Part shown: positions 50,281 to 61,700 of the stretch, in pieces
Numbering within the stretch: the stretch's first letter is position 1
How the letters are laid out: each line of letters opens with the position of its first letter
From: Marchantia polymorpha subsp. ruderalis
Taxonomy: Eukaryota > Streptophyta > Marchantiopsida > Marchantiales > Marchantiaceae
Length of the DNA stretch: 64,000 bases
Reading direction: 5' to 3'
Assembly (NCBI GenBank): GCA_037833965.1
Contig: AP031354.1
Span: 5,248,001-5,312,000 of the forward strand
Program-made: the position numbers and the translations under genes
The notes under the pieces: model-generated
Told to the model about the DNA's origin: nothing
What the model saw: the letters and a program-made list of their open reading frames with translations, nothing else
Database searches by the model: none

Positions 50281-53200
50281 GTTTAGTGGTACAGTAGGAG
50301 TACTTTGATCGCTTCATAACCAATCTTGCCTGGTTGCTTACTTGACTGGTCGTTGAACGTGATTCTGCTGCAACTTGCTGTGGACTCCTCCATCCACTTC
50401 AAGACTGCTGTGACAATTCGACTCATTGGAAAATGGGCTAAAGTAGGCGCTTCCATAGAGGCTCGCTGCAAGAAGCCGCTGTATGCTGGTTTTCAGTTGC
50501 TGACTTGAACACACTTGTACCGAAACTTGTCTTGGGATCTGGGCTTGCAATCTGGCATCCTGATGATCAGCTGCCGAAGTCTGTAGCACTCATACACTTC
50601 GCTGCTTCAGAAATACTCGTGCCCCGAATTTGAATCGACAAAAAGATCTTTGTGCAGTAGATTACTTTACTCGAAGATAAAGTCAATTTTAAAAGCAAAG
50701 AGCTTACTTTTGGCCGTGAAGCGTTCGCTTGTGACTGAGCATGCCTCTAAGCGGCACAAAACGGGTGTCAGCACACTACAGCCTTTTGTGAAGATTTACC
50801 GTCTGCTTGTAGGCTTGAAGAAGGTCTACGTGAACTGCAGTCAATCATTAGATGAGAGGTCGTTGGGAAGACCTTGAGAAAGTTTGCTCTGGTCTGTCTC
50901 ATTATCTCCTGTAGCCCAAGTAATCTGACCAGGTGTGATGCCTGGTAACCTCCGATCCTGAGACGCTACAAATCTAATAAAAAGGTCACATACTTTTGCT
51001 CCTTGAGTGGTCACGGTATCCTCCAAGTAGACTGATCTGGACCGTGACTCCATAAGCAGACGGTCCATTCGGTCGTCGATAGTGTAAATTGTCTTCATGA
51101 AGATAACTCATCGCGCCAATAAACGACCCTTTTCCCATCCCGCGCAGTTGTCAGCTTTGCTCATTTGAACCTTGAGTATCACTCTCATAGGTTAGGCAAG
51201 AATGTCAACGCCTGCAATCATGACAGACTTTCGTATTCCGAATGATGGACGATGGAACCAGCGGAATACCTTAACCGATCAATTGTTTACGAATATGTTG
51301 CGCCTTCCTCCTGACACGATTGATCTCGCGTACAATATGGACACCGCGGTAGAAAAAGGCCAAGTTACTGCGATTTGCATTTGCTCTACTAACCAAAGCT
51401 GGACGACAGTCAGGATGTAGGTCTCCGTGATTGAGTGCCAGCCGCCACTCTGGGGTGCTGAAAAGAAATGGATGCGAAGGATGAAGCTGCAAAATTGGGA
51501 TTCCCGAGTATGTGCGACTATCCGCTGTGCAGTCGGACACTGGATATATTCTTTTGGTTGCAATTGATACACCTCCATCCTCTTATTGATACTTCACATA
51601 CCTAGTCCTTACTTGGACTTCAGTTCACACGTGTTTTCCAAGCTCCGACTTGTTCAGGATACGCCACATCGTCAATATCCAAGTGGTACAAAAGTCTGCT
51701 GACACTGTTTCAAAAAAGCTAATGACTTCTTGATACATCTTCCACGAGCTACGCGAGGTCCTGGCTTTGGCATCGCATACAGCAGTAACCGCACATTTGA
51801 GGTAAACAAACTCGTCCTCTAGCGATGGACCTGTTACCTGCGTTGTTGCTTGAGCACAATCTTCAAATCTTTCGCGCGTGAAAGTGTACATATATAAGGA
51901 CAAGACTAGCTGTAATCTCAAAAGGGGGAAGCCGAGCCTACATGACCGTGACAACCAATCAGATCCTCCGTTGAGAGATGCGGAGTTAGAAATTCAGGAA
52001 ATAGGAACCTTCAACTAATAGTTGTTGCAAGCTTTAGACGCAATGTCAAGAAGAAACACAAAGGAAGATTAACTGACATGTACATATTAACATGCAAACC
52101 CCATGATGGACAACGATGAGACGTCCTGAAGAAGTTATTCGCGCTGACCTCGGCCTCGTTCCAAGAGGTTCTACGTTCGAAAGGAGTGACTAGAATATGT
52201 GAAACTTGTCATCCGCAGGAAAGTTCCACGCTTCTCTATCATCACATTCACGTTTTTTTAGAAGTACAAAAACCGTACACTGAGCAGGTGACTCGAAAGT
52301 ATACCTGGGGCTGTGTCGCAGATAAGCTTATGTAAACATCGAGCAAACCTGAGTTTCCTGATAAATGGAATTCCTCCAACGAGTTAAGTTCGAAGCGTTG
52401 ACTACAAATCAGGCTGGCACACAGCTTCAAATCAGGCTACCAGGGAATTTGAAGAGGTTAGCGGCATGTGGTCCTTCCTCTTCACGCTGACTAACTGCAA
52501 GGAAGCACTCCACGCATCCCATACCAACTCCACTGAAGTCATCTGTCGGCGATTATTCTGTACGGCTGGGGCGTTTAGAGACACGGATGTAGGCACTTCA
52601 CCCGTTTACTACGAACTTTGACCGAATATGTTTCTTTCCCCTCTTGGACCAAACAGGATGGGTAATCAACCTTAATCTCACCTTCCGAGGCTGATTCAGA
52701 AGTCCTTCATAACTTCTCCTCCTGTTGTTGGCAGCAAAACAGGAACATTGGGTACTCCAAAGTACAAGTGGTGGCTCTCGAGCAACTTCGCTGATAACAA
52801 CCTCAGGTTATGAATACAAGTTCTTTAGATCTTCGAGCTTGAAGGAACTACCTGTCCAGGAAATATGCGTGAAAAGCTAGAATCCTGTATGCAATGTATG
52901 TGGCAGCGGGATATCCCAATTTTACAAAGCCATAGGTTCACACTACATAAATCCAGCAACTTAAACCACCACCTTTTCTGTCCACATGCCACGTAACAGA
53001 AGTATCTTGAAGCTGCGGACGAAGGCTATCAGGAAGTAAGTTTAAGGTCACTGTAACTGCAAGCGAAGCTATGCCATCCAGCCACATTCAAACCAATCAC
53101 CCCATGAATGGCAAGAACGCGCGAGGGATAGTTTTGCATGACAACCGATGACATATTCATGCACATGGATGTGAAGAAGATGTCGCCAGAGAAATTTCTG

Positions 53201-55480
53201 AAGGCAGGAACCCAGCATGTAAGCTGCCATTAAGGAAGTATTTTTGACAAAACAAAGGGAACGTGTACTAAACCAACTTCGTGCTCTGCCTTGATAGCCA
53301 CAGTGCAAAATTACCTCCAAGCTTACGATAATTCGATACCTCTTTTACTGGCAGGTATTCTCTGCAACCGCCACCAGTCGAGAACAAGGTTGCGTGCTTT
53401 GTTGACATAAATCCCGATACAACTCCCTCAATCTTCACTCCACAGCTTGATCCCATTTGTTGGTAAAGTAGACGTGATATCCTTCTCGACAAACATCAAG
53501 TATGCCTTTTGCCCATAAACTTCCTTAAAAATCTCTTCGGAAAATTATTGAATCGACACCACTTACAATTTCGCACAACTGCATATATCCTAAGAGCTAA
53601 GTCTGCTGTTTGGTCCACCAGTTCAAAGCAGAAGTTCATATATACTTTGAGATATGCACCATCCTGAAAACCCTCTTGTTCTCACCGTTGCAAGAAAAAG
53701 CTTGTACATTATAAGAACTTCGACTCGTATCCTAAGGATTCACAAAGTCAGCTTTGAGTTGAAAGAATACTTAACTCGTGCCGTTGTCATGGATTTTCAA
53801 GAAGTGACGTTCAAACCCTGGATCAACGAGTCCGACTTTCCTTTCTCAACAACCTATTCGTTTCTGGACCTCCGACGTCTATATTCATGGCATTGAACAC
53901 TGATGCACATTATGCTACATCTCACAGCAGAATACCGAGTCGGAGCCCTCATTTCATCGGTATCAATCAGCCAAGAACTAGTTTCTTAGAAGAAGGGGTT
54001 GTACTTGAACGAGACAATAGAAGCTCAAGATAGAAACTTGAGCCTTTTCTTAACATTACTAAATACATGGAGCCCGTAAAAACTTCTTTCCTAACCATTC
54101 CAACCACAGATGACAAGCTGTAGGGGTGAACTTTGATAACAGGCTCTTCGTGTCGCAAACATAATCACGTTTCCCGGTTGATACCCCGCATTTGGAGATA
54201 AGAAGTCATGAATAAACAATTTCTCCTAAACAAGACCTAAAATGCACTGAGTGTACAGAAAAGGCTACAGACCCAGCAGAAATATTGTCCTGAAAAATAA
54301 CTGCGAAAGCCAGTGATCTTTAAACTCTAGCAGAAACTTTTGAAAACCAATAAGTGGCAGTAGAAAAATTTAGTACGTGGTTTTCAACCAAACTTTTCTT
54401 CCGACAGGCCTTCGATGAGAGATATGACGCAATTGGAAGAATTAGTGACTGCCCCAAAGCGGTATAATAATAGACACCTAAACAGGCATCAAAGGCGTGA
54501 AACTAATTTGGCAACGAACTTGCGAGTGGATTGCCAGTATTCATGACAAAAAGCTACAATCCACGTCTTCAGAGTAGTGTTCTGCAGTAACGTGAACTGG
54601 CAAGTTGCTAACCGGTGATAAAACAATATGAAGCGGCCAGATAACTTCACAGAAGTATAGTTAACTACAACGCCCTCTAGTCCAGACTGTGACGGTAGGA
54701 GGGACTAGACGCATGGTGTGAATCGACAAGCACACCAAACAGTGGTAAGGTTCGCAAAGCTTGAAAATATTCATGCGGGTCCTATATCAGGACTATTTTG
54801 AGTCTAGCTCAGATCAGATATCAATGATGCCTGATCCATACAGAACTATGTCTCCGTGTAACAAATAAAGCGTCACCTTCTTAGGCATCTCATCAGCAAA
54901 AGCGAAGCAACTACAACGAGAACTACCCTCTTAACTTATGATAGATTGTAATTGGAGCCAAGAAAGTCCTACGTCTTCATTTTTTATAACAAGTAGCAAA
55001 CCACCTATCACAGGCTGAAGAGGACAGGGTCTTGTCACATGTCCTGTAATCTAACAGTAAGTAAGACCAACAGGAACGATAATCGACGCTTCCAAAACAA
55101 TGAGTTCACCTTGATCTAGCAGACATTATGCAGACTACAAGGTCATAGACAGGCATATATCATTAACAGGAACTGGTAGTTCTTCTACAGGCAAACCTTA
55201 TATCATACAACTGAGAGTGCATTTGATCCACAATACACCTAAAATTTGACCCCATGATTTGAATTCATCTGCCCTGTTTTGGGGGTGATACGGCCCACTT
55301 TCATTTATGTTCGTAGCCTTCACCACAAACCTCTGGTTACATCTAGATTGCCCCGTGATGCAGGCAGAGAGACTAGTAAGTTCTCTCTACACTGCGAGCA
55401 ATTTGATTCTAATATGACTCAACTGAAGTTCCTCACCCTCATCTTCCTCAGCAGTAACTTCAACTCTAACGGTAATTTCG
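50280..55480 (-). CDS. Unidentified multi-exon gene or partly broken gene
   Basis: Minus-strand reading shows a series of coding-like segments bounded by credible splice signals, in one direction over about 5 kb. The best are 54936-55043 (CAG acceptor, donor GTTAAG, 35 codons, phase 1 in and out), 53567-53663 (donor GTAAGT) and 52973-53056 (27 codons, phase 1 in and out). Others are near 55.40-55.47 kb (VEVTAEEDEGEELQLSHIRI), 54.83-54.90 kb (PKKVTLYLLHGDIVLYGSG), 54.46-54.58 kb, 54.20-54.28 kb, 53.95-54.14 kb, 53.05-53.23 kb, 52.69-52.80 kb, 51.66-51.85 kb and 50.85-51.09 kb. Neither the complete exon chain nor the start or stop could be fixed, and some joins would need stops to be skipped. 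Segments contain alternating beta-strand-like patterns but no motif I can name. Its upstream neighbour on the same strand, the HEN2-like gene, ends only about 300 bp before the first segment. A real gene or a degraded one are both possible. Confidence 0.45.
52973..53056 (-). other. Best-supported exon of the unidentified gene (3)
   Basis: Preceded by CTTGCAG and followed by GTGGTG. It reads VTVTLNLLPDSLRPQLQDTS then VTWHVDRK. Phase 1 at both ends, compatible with exon 1 of this list. Confidence 0.5.
53567..53663 (-). other. Best-supported exon of the unidentified gene (2)
   Basis: Preceded by TTTTCAG and followed by a consensus GTAAGT donor. It reads DGAYLKVYMNFCFELVDQ then TADLALRIYAVVRN in one open frame. 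Confidence 0.55.
54936..55043 (-). other. Best-supported exon of the unidentified gene (1)
   Basis: Preceded by TTACAG and followed by GTTAAG. It reads HVTRPCPLQPVIGGLL then VIKNEDVGLSWLQLQ in one open frame. Length 108 keeps phase 1 at both ends. Confidence 0.5.
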
Positions 55481-55775
55481 TGCAGCCATGAACATGATCA
55501 AAAACTCAAGTCGCAACTAGCTTGGCACGCGCTGGTCCTAGCTAATGCAAGTTCTCTGGAATGTGTAGAGTGGATTCTATATATGGTGATCAACAGTACA
55601 AAGCAAGCCAGATTGACCTAGTCGGGCTTATATAGCAAGGGACGTTAACTTCAAAAGTTAAGCACTGTACATAGGAAGATACAGTGATCCCCTTGAAGGA
55701 AGACGTCCAAATGTTGTCCCCTTGAGGCTTTTAAAATGCAGCCCATAGAGGTGGTAAGTGTGAAACAAAATTTCT

Positions 55776-58700
55776 CTACAGGTACAAAGAATTGGCGAAT
55801 ACAATACCCCGCCGTATGCTCTCACTCCCTGCGGCAAACTTCTTCTCCAAATCTCCATCTCCTACTGCTTGTGCAGCCCCTCGTAACTAGAACCAAAGAT
55901 TTTTTGTAAGTGAATCCAGTGGTTTAACTAGAGTATTCCCACCGGTGTGAAGTAATTGGTTTCATTCGTCATGGAAGTCATGGAAACAATTCGGATCTCA
56001 TATCATGTTTACTTCAATTCGGAGTTCAAGCTTCAGATATAAGAGTAGACAAAAGGGAGACCAAAATCATATAAGGTATATCGTCGGTAATCAAGGCAAG
56101 CACCCTCAAAAACTAGAATCATTCCGTACACAAATGTCTTCTCGTATGTGCAAGGTATGTCCAAAACATTCCATCCATTTCAGGTGGCTGTACTCTTACA
56201 TGTAAGAGTACAGCCACCTTGTACATGCAAGAAAGGTGGAAAGCGAACAACTTATTGATTATATGACATACCTGGTTCAAAAACTCGTCCAGGCGTCGTG
56301 CCGCTCTGATGATGCTACCTTCAAATATGTCAGTCATTTCACAGACCTCAGCAAACTTTGCGCCCTGTACGAGGTGGTTGTGTAAGTTAGAGATGAAACT
56401 AGAATATGGTTATGGAAAATTAAAACGCGTGTTTCGATTATTGCTCTAGTCCATTGAACCAAAACTTGCAACGTGAGAGGACGTTAAAAAACCAGTAGGT
56501 CAAACAACTCAAAAACGATTTGTCAGCCATTTTCATGGACATCACGGAGCTGGGAATATCAGACCGCGTGCTCCTAACCTTGGACCAGCTGTACATGACA
56601 TCCATCAGGGTGGGCTTAAACGATTCCACATAGCTCTCTACATCAACCTCCAGTTTGCACTCCCGTTGGATCTGATCGACACATGAAAGGAGCAATATTA
56701 GCACTTAGGTCATTGGGGGCGACACTTACTTAACTCGCTAGAAGTAAAGCACTATTAGAATACGAACACCTGGTTGATGAGGAGCTGGGAATTGCATCAC
56801 GTGTTTATTGTCAGGGAGGCGGACTAACACTATCCAATGATGTAAAGAATCTCCTCTGGCATGTATATCTGTCACTACGTTCATCACTCAGAGTACCGCA
56901 GTTGACCGACATTACTTACTACAAGGGTTACTACTCTGACCGATCTAGACCCCGCACTAGCGATCAGTCATAATTAGAAGGGCAGGGAAGTGAGCCCAAC
57001 AGTAGAAATGAAATCTGCAGCACCTACAGGATACTTTAGTGATTGTAAAGGCTAGAAGCATTATTGCAGTAGCAACATTTTTGGCGTCTAAACATAAGTT
57101 AGCAACATGCCGTCCCACACATGCTCCTTCATTTTCAATCACTTTTTGGATCCTCACCACAGCATGGCCATAGGTCCATTTCCAGTCGGCCAGCTACAGG
57201 AAAGCTCTATATCCGTATAGATGGTTCAGTACTTCATATGCCAAAACTACAAAATTTACCCTGCACATAGTAGCGACGGACATGGATCCTGGACATCTTG
57301 ACTAGGACGTGAGAAAACAAGCGCACCAATCTAGGAGTGTGATGCAGTGATCAAGTAACGAAATAAATCCGACTGGAGATGTAGAATATAGTTGGAACAA
57401 TGGACATGTATTATAAGAAACGTGATGTAGTGATCAAGTAACGAAATAAATCCGACTGGAGATGTAAAATACAGTTGGACCAATGGACATGTATTATAAG
57501 AAACGGACAATTCTTGGTGATCCTGAATAGAAGTCCTGAAAGACAAGAGTATACCTCGGCAACCATCTTCGCAGTTTCTTGAAGCTTACGGAGAGGCCAT
57601 GCCAATTCGTTCTTCAAGTGTACCATTTCATTTGACTTGTCCACAGGGAGGAAACAACTTGACACAGCGACGATTTGATGATGGTCCAAATTGTTGAATA
57701 GCCCTGCGTGAACGGAACTGATGATGTTAACAACATATCCTGCCTGCAGTTTCTCAGCATTAAAATCACGAGACTAGACACTTTCAGACACCAAAAAAGC
57801 TTACCGTTGAACATCAGTTCCGTCACAAGGAGCTCCTCGGCAGTGTCAATGAGACACGCTGCACGTCCTTTCAGTTCTACGACTCCATCTTCATTTATAT
57901 GTCCCAGACGTTTCAGGACTCTCGATCGATTGCGAAGTTCTTCTCTGAACTTGTGCAACTGTCAAACAACAAACTATCACTCATAAGAATACTAACGTTT
58001 GATAGCAGGCCTTCCCACGAATCAAAAATCCTCACAATCGGAGCAACGGCCATCTTTTCCGGTGAAGGAAATCCTTACTAGACTGGTGAAGACACGTTCT
58101 TGAAGGTCTGCGATTATGTACCTTTCAAAAAGCAAGGCTCTGTGAGTAGTTCAAGACGAAAGTACAGAAAAACGCACCTGAGAATCACGCATCTTGGCCT
58201 TGAGCCTCTGGGCTTCGGCTGAAAGCTCTGCCTTCTTTTGAAAAGCCGAGAAACAACTTAACTCCTTCTCAGACTGAAGATACCAACCATAGGAGGACCG
58301 TTAGCTTCAGACTTGCTGTGCGACCATGCTCATACATCCTTATTCCAATGGAGTCACTATGCACTCAATCATATGTCTGGTCAGGCACTTAACGTTTCCT
58401 CAATATATATGGAATTTTTAAGAAGTTGAGGCATCCAAGGTTTGACATTTTCGGGCATCAAAGGTAGAGGGCTAGAAATATACATTGAAAAGAGGATGTG
58501 CAACCAGCTTCTTCTCTTCTTCCTCAATTTCTTTCACGATCTTCACGAAGTCCTCATCTTGAATGCCCATATCCTGCAAAGAAAGGCAGTTGCATTGAGT
58601 GATAGGCTCATTAACGGCTGGAGACTTGATCCTTTGTTGTTCGACATATCCTTGCCTAGAAGTTTAAGCACTAATCGGCGCATGGTGTCATCAAAATTTA

Positions 58701-61700
58701 TCAGTCCTAAAAGTTTGGGTTTGCCTAAACTAACTGATACTGGCGGCTGATTGACTTACATTACCAAAGCGAATTGCAAACTCAATTCAAGAATCCAAAT
58801 CACATCAAGAAGCAGACTGGAAAAAGAATCTCATTAGCCTCACAATTATCACACAATCAGGAAATATAGATCAAGTTCAAGATATACTTACAGCGATTGG
58901 ATCCAATTTGGGCAACCCATCTGGGAAGCGTCTCTCAAGCTCCTGAACAGCAAGAAGAATGCTCTGTCGGGCATCTGCAGGTCTTAAATCTCCTGGCACT
59001 GCGACTCGAAGAGCGCTAATTCCACAGATGAGCGGCATTTGAACCGGTACCTGGAAGCACCAAAACACACGTAGAATGAAGAAGACGTCGAACAAAGATC
59101 TTACACAGCATCATCCAGTAAATCTTGAAAATGAGATAGAGCAGCGGCGTCTTATACTTGTAAAGAGGTCAATAAATGCAGTTTGAAATTCAGACGTTGA
59201 CAAGCCAATTTGACCACTTGGACATAACAGCTGCGTGCTTACCACATGCATCTCTCCCTTTGCTCCAGGAGGACAAGGTCGAGGCTTTGGTCGAGAACCT
59301 TCTTGTATCAAACCGAGTCCGCAGTGCAACAGTGTATCTACGATGTAAAAGGCTGAGGTCGGTGCAGTCAACACTGCAGAGGGTACAGTATTATGAGAAA
59401 CAGGAGGCTTCTTCACAACATTTACAACCACACCCCAACCCCATTCTTCTCCTCCATCTCGTACTTTCACCTGTATTCAAGCTCATCTCATAAGTTCTTG
59501 AAACTATGTTCGGTAATCAGACCTAATCTTTTCTTCTCGACTTTCGTTTGATCCTCGACACATGACGAAGCACCATAATGATTACCGTTCTTTTCAGTCG
59601 TCTATTCAACATGTCTAATTCAATTTATTTTAATTCAGCATTACAGCAGGCACAAACAAGAGAAAAGTCCAAGTTGACGATCAACTACGTACCAAGCGTC
59701 CCGGCTGCAAGAACATAAGAGCACGCTCAGGTAAAAGCACCTCGGCCATTAGCTTTTTCTCTAGTTGCGCCAAGTTCAGCCTTAGCCTGTGGTATTCTAC
59801 CATGGATTCCTGCACGGTAGCGAGTCAGACTTTAAAACATCGTCGCATATTTTTTCTCTACAATTTCTAAATATTGATGAAGACGTAGAAGATCTGACAG
59901 TTTGTTAGGAGCAAGTTAACTAGGTTGGAAGCTTGAATGCCAACAGGCAAGGAAGGACTTTGTTGTCAATAAAAGGCCAGTCTACTTTTATTAGATAAAT
60001 AAAGCAATGTTGATTCAACAACTCTATCTATCGAATCCTTCGTCAGATTCTGTGTCGACTCTCACCATTGCATTGCTCTATTTATCTAATAACTTTCATA
60101 CGCTAAGCTGTTTCGTCTGAATATCGCCGAAATGAGTCCTTCAGTATTGGCGAGCCACAGGGGGAAAAAAGTTTCACGCATAATACCGATTGATCTTACT
60201 CCAGTTGGGAAGATACTTCATATACAAAAAACGAGGGTGAGGAAAAGTTAAATACCTCGCCAGTTGCTTCTATTTCGGCAGCTTCCTTCTCTAGCTTGGA
60301 AATTAGGGCTTCTACTTCCGGCAAAGCCTGAAAGGAGCACGACGTTATATTGCGTATAATATGGGTGTTTTGTCCAGAGAAAATACAATACCTGGTTTAA
60401 GTGTGATGTATAATTTTCAGCAAACTAAGCTTGGAGTATTCTTATTCTAACTTGTTCCCTTTCTCTTTCTACAGCATGCATTTAACTTCATATTAGCCCC
60501 TTAACAGGACTGCCTGGCTGCATTTGAGGAGCATGTACTGGTAACTCTTGGACGTTTGGATTGTCACTGGAGCATTAACTTGACCTACCTTCTCATGCTG
60601 AAACTGGTGGAAGGAATTTTTTAACACATGCTCGGCATTAAACTGTCCTTCTGCACGACTCATCAAGTTGAGGAGAGTATAATAACTCAATCTAAATGTG
60701 CTGACAAGAGGTGCAGGCTTTCCGGTTATCATTTCCTTGCATGTGTCCATTTTCATCTTCATCCAGCCAAGAAAAAATGTTAAGAGATTTACAATATCAG
60801 CCACTTACCCAATCCACAGTTATAATTTTGGTCAACAAGCTCAAATACTTCAGTAGTATGAGATCTCTTTGTCCGAAGGGAGCTTGAAAAGGCTTTTGTA
60901 AGCAACTTCTCAAGTATGCACTAGAATACATTGAAAGCCATCGCACGAAACTCGAAAGTTGACGCTAACCAACTTGAAAACCAAAAGGAAGAGAGTTACC
61001 TGTTCATCAAGCATAATGATGCAAATTCCCTTGTCATCCTTCCCTCGTCGGCCTGCCCTCCCGCTCATCTAAGGACACAGATAATAAATCAGGAATTTCG
61101 AAGTTTGGGAGAAAAGACAACAAATTTCTAGTACAAGCGAAGGCAAGCACTTTGCAGATGGCAGAAAGAACACTCGAAAGTACTAGGACCATCCTATAAA
61201 ACAAAAATAAAATGTTGGGTATCTGTGCGACAACCGTCCCGTCCAAACGAGAATATTACTTGATGGGACCCCTCCGGAACGCAAAACACTTGCGGAGACC
61301 TTAACCGATGGGACCCCTCCGACGGCCCTTTGGCCCATCGTCACTCATGTTCCCATACGAGTTTTTGTGACGTGTGTGTGATTTCAAAAGTGCCGTTCAT
61401 AGCGTGAACAGAGTGACAGTTTTAGTTGGGAATGTTAGCAAAAGGCCATTAAGTTGAGGAGGTTTGGAGAGTTGATATGTGGCGAGTTGATCATTCTAGT
61501 TTACCGTATTAGCTCCCTAGTACCCTCTGGCAATGTTGCATGAACCGAGAGCATGAAATTTGCGAATATCACTTCTGGCATCTCGAGTTGACTCGTTGTT
61601 GCGACACAAGTGGCTGCAGTCGATTGTACTTTTCCCGACCCATCGTATCATAATCTATCGTTGAGTGCGGGAATCGATTTGAAAAACATGGATGCTGGAC

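Noticed and set aside
53654-53896. 80-codon plus-strand frame in the unidentified-gene region
   Set aside because: It overlaps minus-strand segments with better splice signals; no domain. Kept in mind as an alternative strand choice.
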